Below, in pieces: positions 1-11,150 of a stretch of DNA of 64,000 bases. This DNA comes from Zygnema cylindricum. Lineage: Eukaryota; Streptophyta; Zygnematophyceae; Zygnematales; Zygnemataceae. The stretch covers positions 186,001 through 250,000 of the forward strand of contig JBBHKE010002887.1 of the NCBI GenBank assembly GCA_037447655.1, written 5' to 3'. How positions within the stretch are numbered: the first letter of the stretch is position 1; every line of letters begins with the position of its first letter. A program made the position numbers and the translations under genes. The notes under the pieces are model-generated. The model was given only the letters and a program-made list of their open reading frames with translations. It did no database searches and was not told the DNA's origin.

Positions 1-3000
1 AGTGTTAAAGTCGTTTGATCACAACTAATATGATTCCAGCACACGACCAATTAAAATTCTAGCATAGTATTCTAGCTCGCTTAAGTATGTTAGTGCAAAT
101 GGGAATCGAGCATGGTTTTGACCTCGAGGATTTGAGGGATAGAATAACAAGATAAAAAAAAATTGTCTACATAAATGTTGTTTATAACAAGATTTTCGTT
201 TTTACCTCTGGTGAAGATTCCAAAATTTGTTGCAAGTTTAAATTAGTCACCACTGAGGAGTATGGCTTCGAGATGCTGGCGCCAGACCCATGGAGCTTAT
301 TTGAGACCATGGAGGGACGTGAGGAGGCAATAGACTAGGTGCACTGTGCCTAAGGAAACGTATCTTTTTGGTTGGCGAATAAATATTTCCGTAAGCCCTC
401 TTTGTTGGCACCATAGAAAAAGATTGTCACCACATCCGTTTGGTGGACGCCTCAAATTTACGATATCACAATGGAGAGGATGATGTGGATGGAGGCATAT
501 TTTGCAACAGGTGTGTATGTTTTAGTGAAGTCTAATCTTAACTTTTTGAGGAAACCGTTTGCAACAAAAAGAGCTTTAAAACAATCAAGGGGGCCATCGT
601 CCGTTGATTTGGCTCAGAAAACCAATTTCGATATGATGACTTTGCGACCGTGATGGAGAGTGGTGAAGGAAGTGGTAAGTTTCCAAGTGCCACTCAACTC
701 TAAGGAGTCAAATCCAGTATCTATCGCAGCCTGGACTTTAGCCTGGACAGCATTGGGACCTCCCACGGCCTCAAAGAAAGACAAAGGACCGTCAGATGTG
801 CAATGCTAATGACGCTATGAGTGGCTCAAGTTTGTTGAGATTGATCTGAGCACCTTTTCGAGTGGCAGGGGTGCTGGATTACTAATGGTACCACTAAAAG
901 GGCATGTGTTATGACGTAGTGAGGGTTTTCTAGGCGAATTGGAGAAAGGAAGGAAGGATTGAAATTGGTCTCTGGAAGAGAAAGGCGAGAGTAGAGGTGT
1001 TTTTTGTGAGAACAAACAAAGATGGAAGAGTGAGCAAAAAGGTCGTGGCAGAGAGATAATACAAAAGGAATGGCGAAATGATCAAGAGTGCTGCAAGTAG
1101 AGGAAGGTGGGCGGGAAGAGGGGACAAAAAAGTGAGAGGAGTAGAGTAGAGTAATTTGTAGAGGGGCGTTACATTAAATGTGATGTCACAACTCAAAAAT
1201 ACATGGAATTTGTTGATTAGCCAGATTTGATTTTTTTTTTTTTTTTGGTAGAGTATCCAACCAAGAATCACGATTTCGGGCGGCTACGCTATTTTTTTGT
1301 ATACAAGAGATTTTTTGTCCATGCAATGTCACTAAATATTAAAAGGTTAACGTCAAGTTTCTTCCTCGTCCAAGCCTTCTGGGGAACTAGGTTCGACAAG
1401 GTGTTGGCCATAGGTTTCGTAAATTGTTGGTCGTTGTGATGGCTTCTCCCCAAAAGAAGGGTCGTGAAGTGCAACTTGAAACAAGCCATGTTGACAACGG
1501 TGCCATTATTGCGTTTCAAGGCTCCATACTGTTTGGGGGTGTGAGTTATTGAAGAATGATGAGTGATAAGTGAAAGGAATGAGGCAAAGTCAATGGAGGA
1601 AAATTCGCCTCAGTTGTTAGTCCGTTTAATTTTGATGCGGCATTTTAATACGGTAGTTAATGCAACACTTAAAAATATTTTCAGCTTTGGAGTTGAATTG
1701 TTGAAATATGGCAAAGGCATCAGAATACAATGGACAAGGTACAAATGACAGTAGCAAATAATGTCCTTGATAAACGTGATGAGGTACAGAGAACCATTAT
1801 GATCGGATATGGACATCCGTCCACATAAGGTACTCTGGATCAAAGAAAGTGGTCTGTTGGATTGGGTGCTATACCTTAGATGCAACCTGTAAAAAAGGGA
1901 ATGTTTTGGTTTGGCAAAGAATCTAATCCAATAACGTGATCTTTATTTATTTCGTGAAAGTTAGAAATGGAAAGATGGCCATACCGAAGTGCCAGTTAGA
2001 GTGATACAAGGAGAAGTGAAGGCCAAATTGACCTGTTCAAGAGGGTGAAAATGATGAATAACTCCTACGACAAAATCTTTTATGCATGACAAAAAGATGA
2101 TTGATAAAAGGAAGATAAGGTGGTGGCCCCTTGTTGTAATGCTGCACTGATAAAACATATATATTTTTTGGAGTTCGAGGATGAAAAGGACGTTGGAGAG
2201 GTTAATGTTGTATTAGCTTGGCAATATGGCAGAAGTGACGGTCTTGGGCATGATAGTGATATGTCTTGTAGGATAGGCATTGGTAGACGGAGTTGAACAA
2301 TTGAGGAGAACGAATTAGAGCAAAAAGATAGATAGTTTGAGACTCCTAGATCAATGTTTCAGGTTACTTTAGGAACTCTAGGTGATGAAGCAAATTTTGG
2401 TGACATGAAGGAAGTCATGAACGCGAATATAAAATAAACTTGCATTATTAGTTTTGGCAAAGTGATTTCAACCGATGGATGGAGAGGTGAAGTTAGGTGG
2501 CCACATTGGTACAGCGGGTAAGACTGGACGTACCCGAGGAATTGAGGAATAGAGGTATCCGGTTGGACAGGATTGCCATAGATACACGTTTGATACAGTG
2601 CAAAAATATTCGTTGAGGGAAAGTAGTGATGGAAAACAAGAAAAGTGACCTCAACGGAAGAGGCTTAAGTGACCTCAATCGAGGAGGCTTGACTGAGATA
2701 GGTTCCTCATCCTCCAGTCCGCCGTGGCGATCATGTGTACTTGTCTTGGCTAAACGTCAATGGTGTGAATGGTTGCTCTATAATAGTGACATGTGGTGGA
2801 GGAAGATTTGGGTGGCTTCGGATTGGGTGAAATTGCTATCAGTCTAAAATGTCTATTTCATTTCTTGGTGAACCAAAAGCGTTGTTAAAGTTAGAATCAT
2901 CCGTGGAGTTAAAAGGTTGTCAAGGGTAAAATGGATACACGAATAGAATCCCGATAATGTTGATGTTCTTTTGTTTCCTAGATAGAGGCTTGAGATGCTG

Positions 3001-3717
3001 GACGTGAGTTTGTATATAATTGCTTAGCACCTTCCTGGACTTTGGTTGCCTTTTGAGGAATGCTTACTTGACCAGGACTGATTCTCGTATAAGGAGTTCA
3101 AGAGTGACCACGAATCTTAAGGAGGGTGACGTCACTTATAATGTCAATATGGGAGGAGTCAAAAGCGAGGACAAGCCGAGAGTGCAATTTCTTGCTTCAA
3201 TCGAACAAGTTGGTTTTTTTGACAGGTTCGGTTTCACTACAGGTTTGGTTTCACTGGCACATTTAATTAACCAAAGTTTTTTGCGTCGGAAAAAGTGCTC
3301 AATCTGGTATTACCACCCATAAAAGTTTGTGTTGTTGAATTTTGCAAAGGACTGTTGATTGACCCACCTAATAAAATAAAAGACACGGTGGGTGAAAATA
3401 GTGGATAGCTAGATAGCCAAAAGGTTTTCGAAATTCATGAAGAGAAAGTAATAGACAGAGTTTCAACAGAAAATAAAAAAATATTCCGAGAGTGACCTTC
3501 AAGGATCGAAAGGAATTGTCCTTATCTTAAGGGTCACTTGACCTTTCACTCTAAACGTGCAGTCAAGATTCATATAAAAATCTTTGAGCGGAATGTAATT
3601 GTACGGGAAGGACATAGAAGAAATCTAACGAAAAAAAAAGTGAAATAGCGGAATCCTAGATACTAAGACAAGTTATATAATTCAGAATCCTAGATACTCA
3701 AACTGGCTAGATAATTA
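1..3717. other. Unassigned sequence, no gene recognised
   Basis: I found no convincing gene here. Short open stretches exist on both strands (for example 471-653 and 3020-3322 on the plus strand), but none shows a domain or motif I recognise. Base composition is moderate and the stretch is not simple repeat, apart from a T run near 1228-1246. It may be very old retroelement sequence, but I saw no RT, integrase or gag motif to support that. Confidence 0.5.
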
Positions 3718-3787
3718 TCAATTCCAGTAGTACAAAAAACTACAAAAATACAAATAAGAGTAGATTCTATCAAAGACTAACATTCCA

Positions 3788-4735
3788 ATGGAAAGGAGAG
3801 GGTAAGGGTGAGGGAGGGAGAGGGGGGTAGAGGATGAGGGAGAGGGAAGAGATATGAAAGGAGAGGAGAGCAAGATGAGAGGAGAGGGAGAGAGAGAGTG
3901 TGAGGCATTGGGAGATGGAGCGGGATAGAAAGGAAAGGGAGAAAAAGAAAAAGAGGCATATGGAGTAAGAGATGTAGGAAAAGGAGGATGAGGAGAAAGC
4001 GAGTGAGAGAGGAGATGGAGAGTAAGCTGACGGAGAAATGTATAGGGAGTGGGAAGGGGAGAGAGGAATAGGAAAAGTGAGAGCATTAAATTTAAGGGAG
4101 AGAAGAGGGAAAGGAAAAGGGATAGGGAGGGGAAAAAGGAAAGATAGTGGGAGAGGGAGAGGAAGAAGGAAAGATGCAGGGAGGGGGAGAGGGAGTAGAT
4201 GAGAGATAGTGAGGAAGGAAGAGGAAAGAGTTAGGAGAGATGAAAATAGAGAGGGAAAGGGATATGGAGAGGGAGAGGGAGAGAGAGAGGAAGAGAAAGG
4301 GAGGGCAAGCAGACGGGGGAAGAGGTAGAAGTAGAGGTAGATGGAGAGGGAGAGGGTGAGAGAGAAAGAGGGGGGGAAAAAGGGGAGATAGAGCGAGAGG
4401 GAGACGGAGAGGGAGAGCCAGAGATGGATGGGGAGAAGGAGGAGGAGAGTGACATGTAGAAGGAGAGGAGATAAATAGAGGGATAAAGAGGAAGAGAGAG
4501 AGGGATAGAGAGGGAGAGGGAGGGAGAGGGAGAGAGAAGGAGAGGGAGAGGGAAGGAGAGAGGGAGAAAGAGAGGACGAGGGTGGAGTGGGAAAGGGAGA
4601 GAGAGAGGAGTTGAGTCAGAGAGGGGGAGGGTGAGTGGGGAGCAAGAGGGAGACGGTGATGAAGAGGGAGAGGGGGAGGGGGTTGGAGAGGGAGAGGAAG
4701 AGATAGGGGGGCAGGAATTAGTTCAGTGATGGATT
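3788..4735. repeat. Polypurine GA array A1
   Basis: This is a degenerate run of GAGAGG/GGGAGA-type short units with almost only purines on the plus strand. The minus strand is therefore CT-rich and, lacking purine-rich stop codons, translates into long Ser/Leu/Pro-rich open frames that should not be taken as protein. The array lies directly downstream (minus strand) of the splice donor of the EGF-like exon at 4802-5129, so it is probably intronic in that gene. Confidence 0.9.
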
Positions 4736-4801
4736 CTAATGAAAGGAACACAGAGATGGAAAAGAGGGAGGGGGGTTCAATGGTGGAAAAGATTAACTCA
4801 C

Positions 4802-5129
4802 CAGGAGCACAAGTTTTGGTGAAATCCGAATTTGTAACTAGCACAAAAGGACGGAAACATCTGCAAGTGTAACTTGTCTTACTTGGAACACAAGTTCCGC
4901 CTCCACAAGGGTTCATATTAGGGATTCTCGCGTTAAGGAAACAAGGGTTTGTGCCTGAGGTGGGGTAGGAGAGTCCGGCGAGGGAGAGGTAGGAGAGAGG
5001 GGAAGGAAGAAGAAAGAATAAGAAGAACAATAACCAAAAAAAAATGAATAAAGAGGGAGAGAGGGAGAAATATGTTAATTTTTTTGAAAGTAATGAAGTC
5101 GATGTTGTGAAATTAAAGGTTAGTGACAT
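4802..5129 (-). CDS. First exon of an EGF-like secreted or membrane protein
   Basis: The frame starts at the ATG at 5129. Residues 1-20 are Ser/Thr/Lys-rich, and residues 21-50 form a strongly hydrophobic segment that could be a signal peptide or anchor. Six cysteines follow at 63, 75, 80, 89, 91 and 107, with the EGF pattern C-x11-C-x4-C-x8-C-x-C-x15-C and the core NPCGGGTC...YTCRC. Straight after CAPG the DNA reads G|GTGAGT, a canonical 5' splice site (GT at 4800-4801), giving a phase-1 exon end, as is usual for shuffled EGF exons. The open frame continues to 4092, but only as CT-rich array, so that part is very probably intron. I see no downstream exon. A family beyond EGF-like cannot be named. 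The promoter side is occupied by a Copia LTR ending 88 bp upstream. Confidence 0.6.
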
Positions 5130-5216
5130 GAAGTTTAGACATTAACATTCACGCCTAGCCCATAGACCCTTTCCTGATCTTCTTCCTTCTCCCCTCTCCC
5201 TCTTTTTTCTCTTTTT
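5130..5216 (-). promoter_or_regulatory. Short leader between Copia LTR and EGF-like start
   Basis: Only 87 bp separate the EGF-like ATG (5129) from the outer end of the Copia 3' LTR (5217). On the minus strand this stretch is purine-rich (AG/GGA). I see no separate TATA box in it. Any native promoter must lie further away or must have been displaced by the LTR. Using the LTR as promoter is an inference. Confidence 0.3.
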
Positions 5217-5693
5217 TGTAAGGAACTTACACAAAAATCAGAGTGCAAGATAACAGTGGAAGCATTCATAAAAAATCACACGAGAGAGAGCTGTCCATGA
5301 AAGCCAATATATTCCATAGACATTTTTTCCCATAAAAGTTTAAGTTCCCCACTCCCTCTAAGCTGTAAAACCAAACCAAACATGCATGAAACGCCTACCA
5401 ATCAGATTGTGTCTACATGCGAATCAACAAAGTACTAAGGTACTTACCAAACTTACACACAAAACCATATAAAGACAAAACGCAACTTACATGCAAGACG
5501 ACTACAAAACCGTACACTCCAAACGACAAATGAACCTGCTCGTCAAAACCGAAACTCCGCGAGACCAGGGAACTACAAAAAGTACTACACGACTTAATGA
5601 CTCCAAACCAATCAAGACCACTAACTTGACGTAAAGACAAACTAGCTGGCCGAGCGACAGACCGCGACGACAGATAACAACTTTGACTCAACA
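5217..5693 (-). repeat. 3' LTR of Copia element 1
   Basis: It aligns along its whole length with 10616-11150. On the minus strand it begins TGTTGAGTCAAAG and ends in CA, so it has TG...CA termini. It lacks a roughly 58-bp segment found in the 5' LTR. It lies just upstream of the EGF-like ATG and in the same orientation. Confidence 0.88.
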
Positions 5694-5707
5694 ATCCCCC
5701 TCTCAAA
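5694..5707 (-). other. Polypurine tract of Copia element 1
   Basis: The minus strand reads TTTGAGAGGGGGAT immediately before the LTR start TGTTGAG. This is the position and composition expected of the plus-strand primer for reverse transcription. Confidence 0.75.
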
Positions 5708-5717
5708 CTTGTAATCA

Positions 5718-6230
5718 TCAGATCAACCCTAACTTAGGTCTCCCCCTCAAAAGTACATCATGAGCCGCGGCTTTCGTCAACATGTTCGCGGCTTCCTCCG
5801 ACGTCGAAACGTACACAAACTCTATCTCCTTCGCAGTGACCAAATCGCGTACGAAGTGCCACCGAATCGTGATATGTTTTGTCATTTTGTGAAAGACATG
5901 ATTCTTTACCAACGCCATAGAACTCATGCTGTCATAAAATATTTTCATGCAGCCAATAGCAATCCCTAATTCTCCAAGTAGCTCTTGAATCCAAATCGAT
6001 GCTTTAGATTTGTGACACGCCGCCATATATTCTGCTTCGGTTGAACTTAGTGCAACAGTTGGCTGTAGTCGCAAACTCCAAGAAACTACCGCGCCGCCAA
6101 AAACAAAAGCATATCGACGTTGACTTTCCTGTGTCAAATTCTCCACACCAATTTGCGTCACAAAATTCCATGCACTCCAAAGACGTCTGTCTAGATCAGA
6201 ACAACAAACCAATCTTGACCATACTTGCAA
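5718..6230 (-). pseudogene. Copia RNase H domain, decayed
   Basis: The frame contains the Copia RNase H hallmark ALSSTEAEYMAA, followed by the segment normally read as CDN-S-A, which here is YDSMSSMALVKN. It continues with FHKMTKHITIRWHFVRD and a degenerate C-terminus near KLGLI. The start of the domain (SDLDRRLWSAW) has lost several residues of the usual Asp-rich entry. It is in a different frame from the preceding RT segment, so a frameshift lies near 6199-6230. RNase H would remove the RNA strand during cDNA synthesis, but this copy cannot be translated continuously. Confidence 0.82.
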
Positions 6231-7297
6231 GGTAACGAAATATCCTCTTCACGGCTTTCAAATGAATCTTTTTAGGAGCCTGACAAAATCGGCTCACGAC
6301 AAAAACTGCTGCTGAAACATCCGGTTGCGTGGCCACACTTAAATACATTAAACTTCCAACGGCCTCACGATAGGGCGCGTGGATAGTTTCCTCCTCAAAT
6401 TTTCGATATTGAAGTTTGGAATCTAGTGGTGTCAAAACCGGCTTAGAATTCAACATAGCAAATTTTGTCAGTACTTCCTTACAATATTGCGCTTGCGACA
6501 ATTTAATATCCCAATTATCGTACCTTAAAACTTCCACTCGAAGAATATATCGTACGTCCCCCAAATCTACAACTTTGAAATGTAGACGCAGGTACTCTTT
6601 CAATTCTGCGATTCGCGTCAACTTGTCACATTCATCAAAAAGTCATCCACATAGACAAAAAACATGATTTGATCTTCCCCCTCACCTTTGGCCTAAACGC
6701 TTGAGTCCAAAATTGTACGTACAAATCCAAATTCAATAAGGACCTTGTGTAATCGTAAGTACCAAGTCCGCAATGCCTGTTTTAGTCCGTACAAGGACTT
6801 TCGCAGCCACCATACCTTACCCTCTTTCGACACTACTCCCTCCGAAACTTTCATACAAACCTATTCCTCTTAATCACCATTCAAGAACGCTGTCTCTACG
6901 TCCATTTGGTGAATATGCTTTTTGCCGGCAATGGCAATAGCAATAATCATCCTCAAAGAATCGGTGCATATGTCTCCGTATAATCTACTCCTTTTTGTTG
7001 AAAGCCCTTACAAACTAGCCGAGCCTTATGTTTCACAATTTCTCCCGATGCACCAGTTTTAGTTTTGAAAATCCACTTCGGATGAATAACCTTTTTACCC
7101 TCTGGTAGGCTTACCACCTCAAATGTTTGGTTGTCGATAATAGATTGAAGTTCTCTTTCCCACGCCGGTTTCCAATGCTTCTCCCAATCGCATGATTTTC
7201 GTGCTTCTATATACGATTGCCCGGCATATTATTGCATAATGATTGCTATAAGAGGAAATCTTCCTCCCTAGCCACCGAAATATAATAATCAGAATTT
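6196..7297 (-). pseudogene. Copia reverse transcriptase, multiply interrupted
   Basis: The RT region is recognisable in pieces. The N-terminal part reads like WERELQSIIDNQTFEVV and then VIHPKWIFKTKTGA (about 7040-7190). The YGLKQAL-like segment lies near 6780. The catalytic YVDD is at 6642-6653, with an in-frame TAG shortly upstream. The C-terminal and connection part is open at 6196-6621 (LKEYLRLHFKVVDLGDVRYIL, then TPLDSKLQYRKF, YLSVATQPDV and KAVKRIFRYL). Several stops and frame changes separate the pieces. The catalytic aspartates themselves are intact, unlike in the Copia copies near 52.6 and 63.2 kb. Confidence 0.85.
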
Positions 7298-8653
7298 TTA
7301 ATATTTTCCTTTACCGTCAAAAGAAAGACAAGCCGGTTTCTTTCCCCTATTATCTCTCATACTCCTCGGCTCAAATTCTTTCTCCTCTTTTTCCTGTTCC
7401 TTTTCAATGATATTTGGACCACTCGATTTAGAAGACAAAGATTTCCTCTTGTCCATAAACATTCGGGAATTTTCGCTTCGTGAATCCCCACCAATGTTAC
7501 CAAAATTTTCATTTTCCACAATTTTACCTTTCCCCCTCTTAACATTACAGGTGGATTCCGGATCAATTTCCAAATCCGAAATCTCAATGTCATTAAGGTC
7601 ACCAATTTCAAATTCCTCATAAAAATCAAGATTAGAATGGCGCTTTGCCGATCGAGAAATCGTGGATAATAAATCCTCGTGAAAATCCACATTACGCGAT
7701 TCCTCAATGATAATTCGAATCGGGTCATAAATTCGATAAAGACTCCTTTTAGTGCTATATCCCACAAAATATCCACTCTAACTCCTCGATGCAAATTTAC
7801 TCTTTCTCTTTTGTGCTTGAATATAAATGGACGCACGGCATCCCCAAATCCGAATGTGGTGAAGAGTAGGTTTTTGGCCATACCACAATTCGTACGGAGT
7901 TTTATCACCCGAAACCGATGTAATCCTCCAATTGCAAATATAATTCGCCGTCAAAATCGCATCGCCCCATATATTAATGCACCTTCTGGATCCGTGTACC
8001 ATGGATCGTACCATCTCTTGAAGAGTGTGGTTCTTTCTTTTGGCAACACCATTTGATTTCGGTGAGTAAAATGCGCTATATTGGTGAGAAATTCCCCACT
8101 CTTTACAATAAGGATCAAAAGCAAGAAATTCCCCTCCATTATCCGATCTAATAGCTTTTAGTTTTCTCTCACATTGCCTTTCAACCATCACATGACACTC
8201 TTGAAAGCGTAAAAATGCTTCAGATTTGTGTTTAAGTAATATTACCCATGTGAAGCAAGAGAAGTCGTCAACCACCACCATAATATATTTGTTTCCACCA
8301 ACCGTCTCCGGTTTTACGTCCCCACATAAATCAATATGCACAAGTTCAAGCGTATGCTTAACTCGATGCATCGGATCTTTAGCCGGATACGGCTTTCGGA
8401 TTTGTCTTCCCTTACTACATCCGTCACACCCGTTAATTTTCTCCCCCGACGCCAAGTCTAATCCCTTTACGCTCCCATTTTTAATCATCCATCGTAAACT
8501 CGTTTCCGATGTGTGACACACCCGGTGGTGCCACAAGGTTAAATCACCTTTCAATTCAGAGATTTGCAAAATAATGCCATTGGAATTTGGGGGGATTTTT
8601 CTTCCGACGCCATTTTTGACGACCAATGTTAAAATCCGTGACCATTCTTTCAC
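7298..8653 (-). pseudogene. Copia integrase and linker, one in-frame stop
   Basis: The first 291 codons from 8653 carry the zinc-binding HHCC-type region (LWHHRVCHTS; CDGC at residues 76-79) and the rve core. The core has Asp108 in HIDLCG and Asp171 in RSDNGGEF. The third catalytic position, normally Glu in NGVAERKN, is Lys (NGVAKRKN, residue 205, codon 8039-8041). A TAG at 7778-7780 interrupts the frame just before SGYFVGYSTKRSLYRIYDP. The frame is then open to 7298, an acidic and serine-rich linker. A further frame break lies around 8620-8650 between protease and integrase. Without the Glu, strand transfer should fail. Confidence 0.88.
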
Positions 8654-8742
8654 CTATTTGTACACCGTCAAATAGTACAATTTTATTGTGGAGTCTCCGT
8701 ACACAAGTATGTTGCCGCCTGCACGCTGAATTTGTGGTACAC

Positions 8743-9360
8743 TTAGAAGGTCACAGAACCTTCAGGTACGTACAAAACATTTGTTAGTTGAGTTTGCGTA
8801 ACTTTTTCTACCCTGCGTGAGTCCAAACTTGGTAAGTCCAACAGTACAATACCCCCAGTATCGATTGAAATCACTTGTCCACTTACAACAATGATTTGTT
8901 TTGGTACCGTGAGTTGACGCATCTCGTCAAAAAGCGTCGCGTCCATACATACGTGGTGAGACGCGTTGGAATCAATAATCCACTCTTTTTCTTGTTGCGT
9001 AGTACCTACCAAAACGTCAAGGGAAAAGTTAAGGGCGGAAAATATTTGCGCGCCTTCTCCTCCTCCTTCAAATTGATCGTCGCCCAAAAAATGTCCTCCT
9101 CTTCTACCATGGCGGCCACCACAGTCGCCAAGACGACCGCCGCCGCGCCCACCACCGTCTCCTCTACCGCCGCGATCTCCTCTTCCACCGCTGCCTCCAT
9201 TTTCGGCCTTCGAGTAACATTGGGGGCTTATAGGGCCCCATTTCCCCCAAAAGTGACATTGGCGCTCCTTATCCGGCCAAGAAGCCGCCATATGACCAAT
9301 TTTGCCGCATTGAAAATAGACAATATTGGTTAGATCTGAATATCCGGGCTGAGAAGGAGA
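8743..9360 (-). pseudogene. Copia zinc-knuckle and protease region, decayed
   Basis: The frame continues gag in the same phase after a single TGA. It holds two degenerate knuckles (YFQCGKIGHMAASW and CHFWGKWGPISPQC, each missing key Cys or His residues). A Gly/Arg/Asp-rich stretch of about 45 residues with RGG-type repeats follows. The aspartic protease site reads WIIDSNASHHVC where the family has DSGAS, so the catalytic loop Gly is replaced by Asn (codons 8965-8973). The flap-side motif NVLYVPEG follows, and then the frame is lost at 8743-8745. Confidence 0.82.
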
Positions 9361-10419
9361 TCACCTAGCCCTTTCGTGTCCTCTTCCCCCTCTTACTCTC
9401 GGATTTCCCCCTCTTCCTCTCGGATTTCCCCCTCTTCTTCCTCCTCTTCCCCGAAAATAATTTAGATCGGGCGTTTCTGGTGTTGCCGCATTGAGGGAAC
9501 CGGTCGGTCGGGTTCCCCTCGATGAGCTCGGGCGATTCGCCTCGATCGATTTAAGAAATGTAATAATCGAGTCCAAGGTGTTCGAATCCTTTGATAAGAG
9601 AATGTCCTTTAATTGTATCATTTTCTCCGGTAAGGCATGGTTGAAGACCAATGCCTTATCATTCTCTTCAATAAATTTCCCCATATTTGCAAGTTGCTCG
9701 ATAATAATATTTAATCTCTTTGCGGCTTCATCGATAGATTCATTTGGTTTCACTTTGAAGGATGTATAATCGGTATAAATATGCTGCCCTTTGTTTTGAA
9801 GACTCTTCTCAAAATGATTTTCAAGGGCCACCCAACAATCATGAGCGAATCTTCGGGAAAGAAATAAATCGTGAATCGAAGTGCTACATGATTGAAATAA
9901 ACCGCCGACGGCGCAAAGATTTTTCTTCGTCCACACCCGATAAGCTCTGCGATCCGAGGTAGGCATCTTGTCCACCCCTTTTACCACCTTCCAAAGACGT
10001 TTTAATTTAAATTGACCTTTGATATATTTCTTCCATGATTGATAATTCGTCCCATTGAAGATGACAATTTTTCCGGACATAGATTCAACTTGCTCGTCCT
10101 CTTCACTCCAATCATCAAGATCGGAATTGTCATCGATGGGAAGTTTCCCCTTTCGAATCGATTCCCTCATCTCCTCCTCGTCTCTTTTCGTGTTAACGAC
10201 GCTTTGTGTCAGAATGAGATCTCTGAAAAATGGAGGTCTTGTGACACGGTTCGTCTTCGAGATCAGTTGATCAACATATCGGAAAAGACCATCCATCAGT
10301 TTTTGAAGACGATCTTCCATCGTGTCATTTCCCTCCTTCTTTTTCCCCTCATTCTCCTTCTTTTTGTCCGAACGGATTAATCGGAACGGCTTCCTCACAA
10401 GTTTTGCCGGTGAAAACAA
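9361..10419 (-). pseudogene. Copia gag capsid region (UBN2 type)
   Basis: The 352 codons include the gag hallmark FNGTNYQSWK at residues 121-130 (F.G.NY..W), then LKRLWKVVKG and CWVALENHF-like helices. They end in an RG-rich tail (residues about 323-352) that would bind nucleic acid. Gag of this type usually starts just before the F.G.NY motif, so Met114 (VESMSGK) may be the original start. The lysine-rich 113 residues before it may be leader sequence that happens to be open. The frame ends in TGA (9361-9363) and carries on in phase with the knuckle and protease region. A CGA-to-TGA change would explain the stop. Confidence 0.85.
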
Positions 10420-10601
10420 ATGAATTTTCGACTTTTGGATCCGACGATGATTCGGATTTGGTATGATTCGGATTTGGTTGGATCCAGAGGTCGAGGGATC
10501 AACGTAGAAGAAAAAGGCATCATAGGAGAAGGGGTGTTTTTCTTCTTTCTACCCATGGCGGCCAAACTAGCCACCCTTTTAGACCTCAAAGGAGCACACA
10601 A

Positions 10602-10613
10602 GCTCCGATACCA
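10602..10613 (-). other. Primer-binding site of Copia element 1
   Basis: The minus strand reads TGGTATCGGAGC, two bases inside the 5' LTR. It differs at one base from TGGTATCAGAGC, which is complementary to the 3' end of initiator Met-tRNA and is the common PBS of plant Copia elements. Confidence 0.82.
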
Positions 10614-10615
10614 CT

Positions 10616-11150
10616 TGAAAAGATCTTACACAAAAATCAGAGTGCAAGACTATAGCGGAAGCATTCAGATAATTCACACGAGAGAGAGTTGCCCATAAAA
10701 GCCAATATATTTCATAGACATTTTCTCCCATAAAAGATTAAGTTCTCCCTCCCTCTAAGCTGCAGTATATAGTACAGCTGCAATATGTAGTATATAGCTG
10801 CAAGTGTAACGTCACAATCTGAAACTATAAAAACAAACCAAACTATAAAGTGCGCACGAAGCGTCGACGAATCAAATCGTGTCTATACGCGAAACGACAT
10901 AGTCCAAAGATACAGAACACACGTACAACCAAAAACAAATAAAGACAAAACGAACCCACCAACCGTACACACCAAACGAAACAAAATACTTGGTCGACGC
11001 AAAACTAAATCTTGGCGAGACCAAGGTAAACCAAAAGGTACAACTAGACTTAATGAATCCAGACCAACCTGGACCACTATCTTCACGTGACTCCAAACTA
11101 GGTGGCCGCGCGACAGACCGCGACGACCGATTACAACCTTGATTCTAACA
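10616..11150 (-). repeat. 5' LTR of Copia element 1
   Basis: It pairs with 5217-5693. On the minus strand it starts TGTTAGAATCAAGG and ends TTTTCA. It contains an extra block of about 58 bp (around 10760-10820) built from repeated GTATATAG and GCTGCA motifs, absent from the 3' LTR. Confidence 0.87.

Larger units (their letters stand above)
5217..11150 (-). mobile_element. Copia element 1, nearly full length, inactive
   Basis: This is a Ty1/copia retrotransposon in minus orientation. In element order it has the 5' LTR (10616-11150), PBS (10602-10613), gag, protease, integrase, RT, RNase H, PPT (5694-5707) and 3' LTR (5217-5693). Integrase precedes RT, which is the Copia order. Stops, frameshifts and lost catalytic residues show it is dead. 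The flanks 5212-5216 (TTTTT) and 11151-11155 (TACAA) do not match, so no target duplication is visible. The LTRs differ in length (477 and 535 bp) and at many sites, so the insertion is old. Confidence 0.92.

Noticed and set aside
930-1271. 113-codon minus-strand hydrophobic frame
   Set aside because: There is no family resemblance, no conservation that I can test, and it overlaps other open frames. Insufficient to call a gene.
8875-9333. Plus-strand Thr/Ala/Ser-rich frame of 152 codons
   Set aside because: It lies exactly opposite the Gly/Arg-rich knuckle region of Copia element 1 and is its antisense shadow.
10395-10601. 68-codon minus-strand frame between PBS and gag of Copia element 1
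   Set aside because: It overlaps the gag start in another frame and matches nothing I know. It is probably leader sequence, although a displaced gag N-terminus cannot be excluded.
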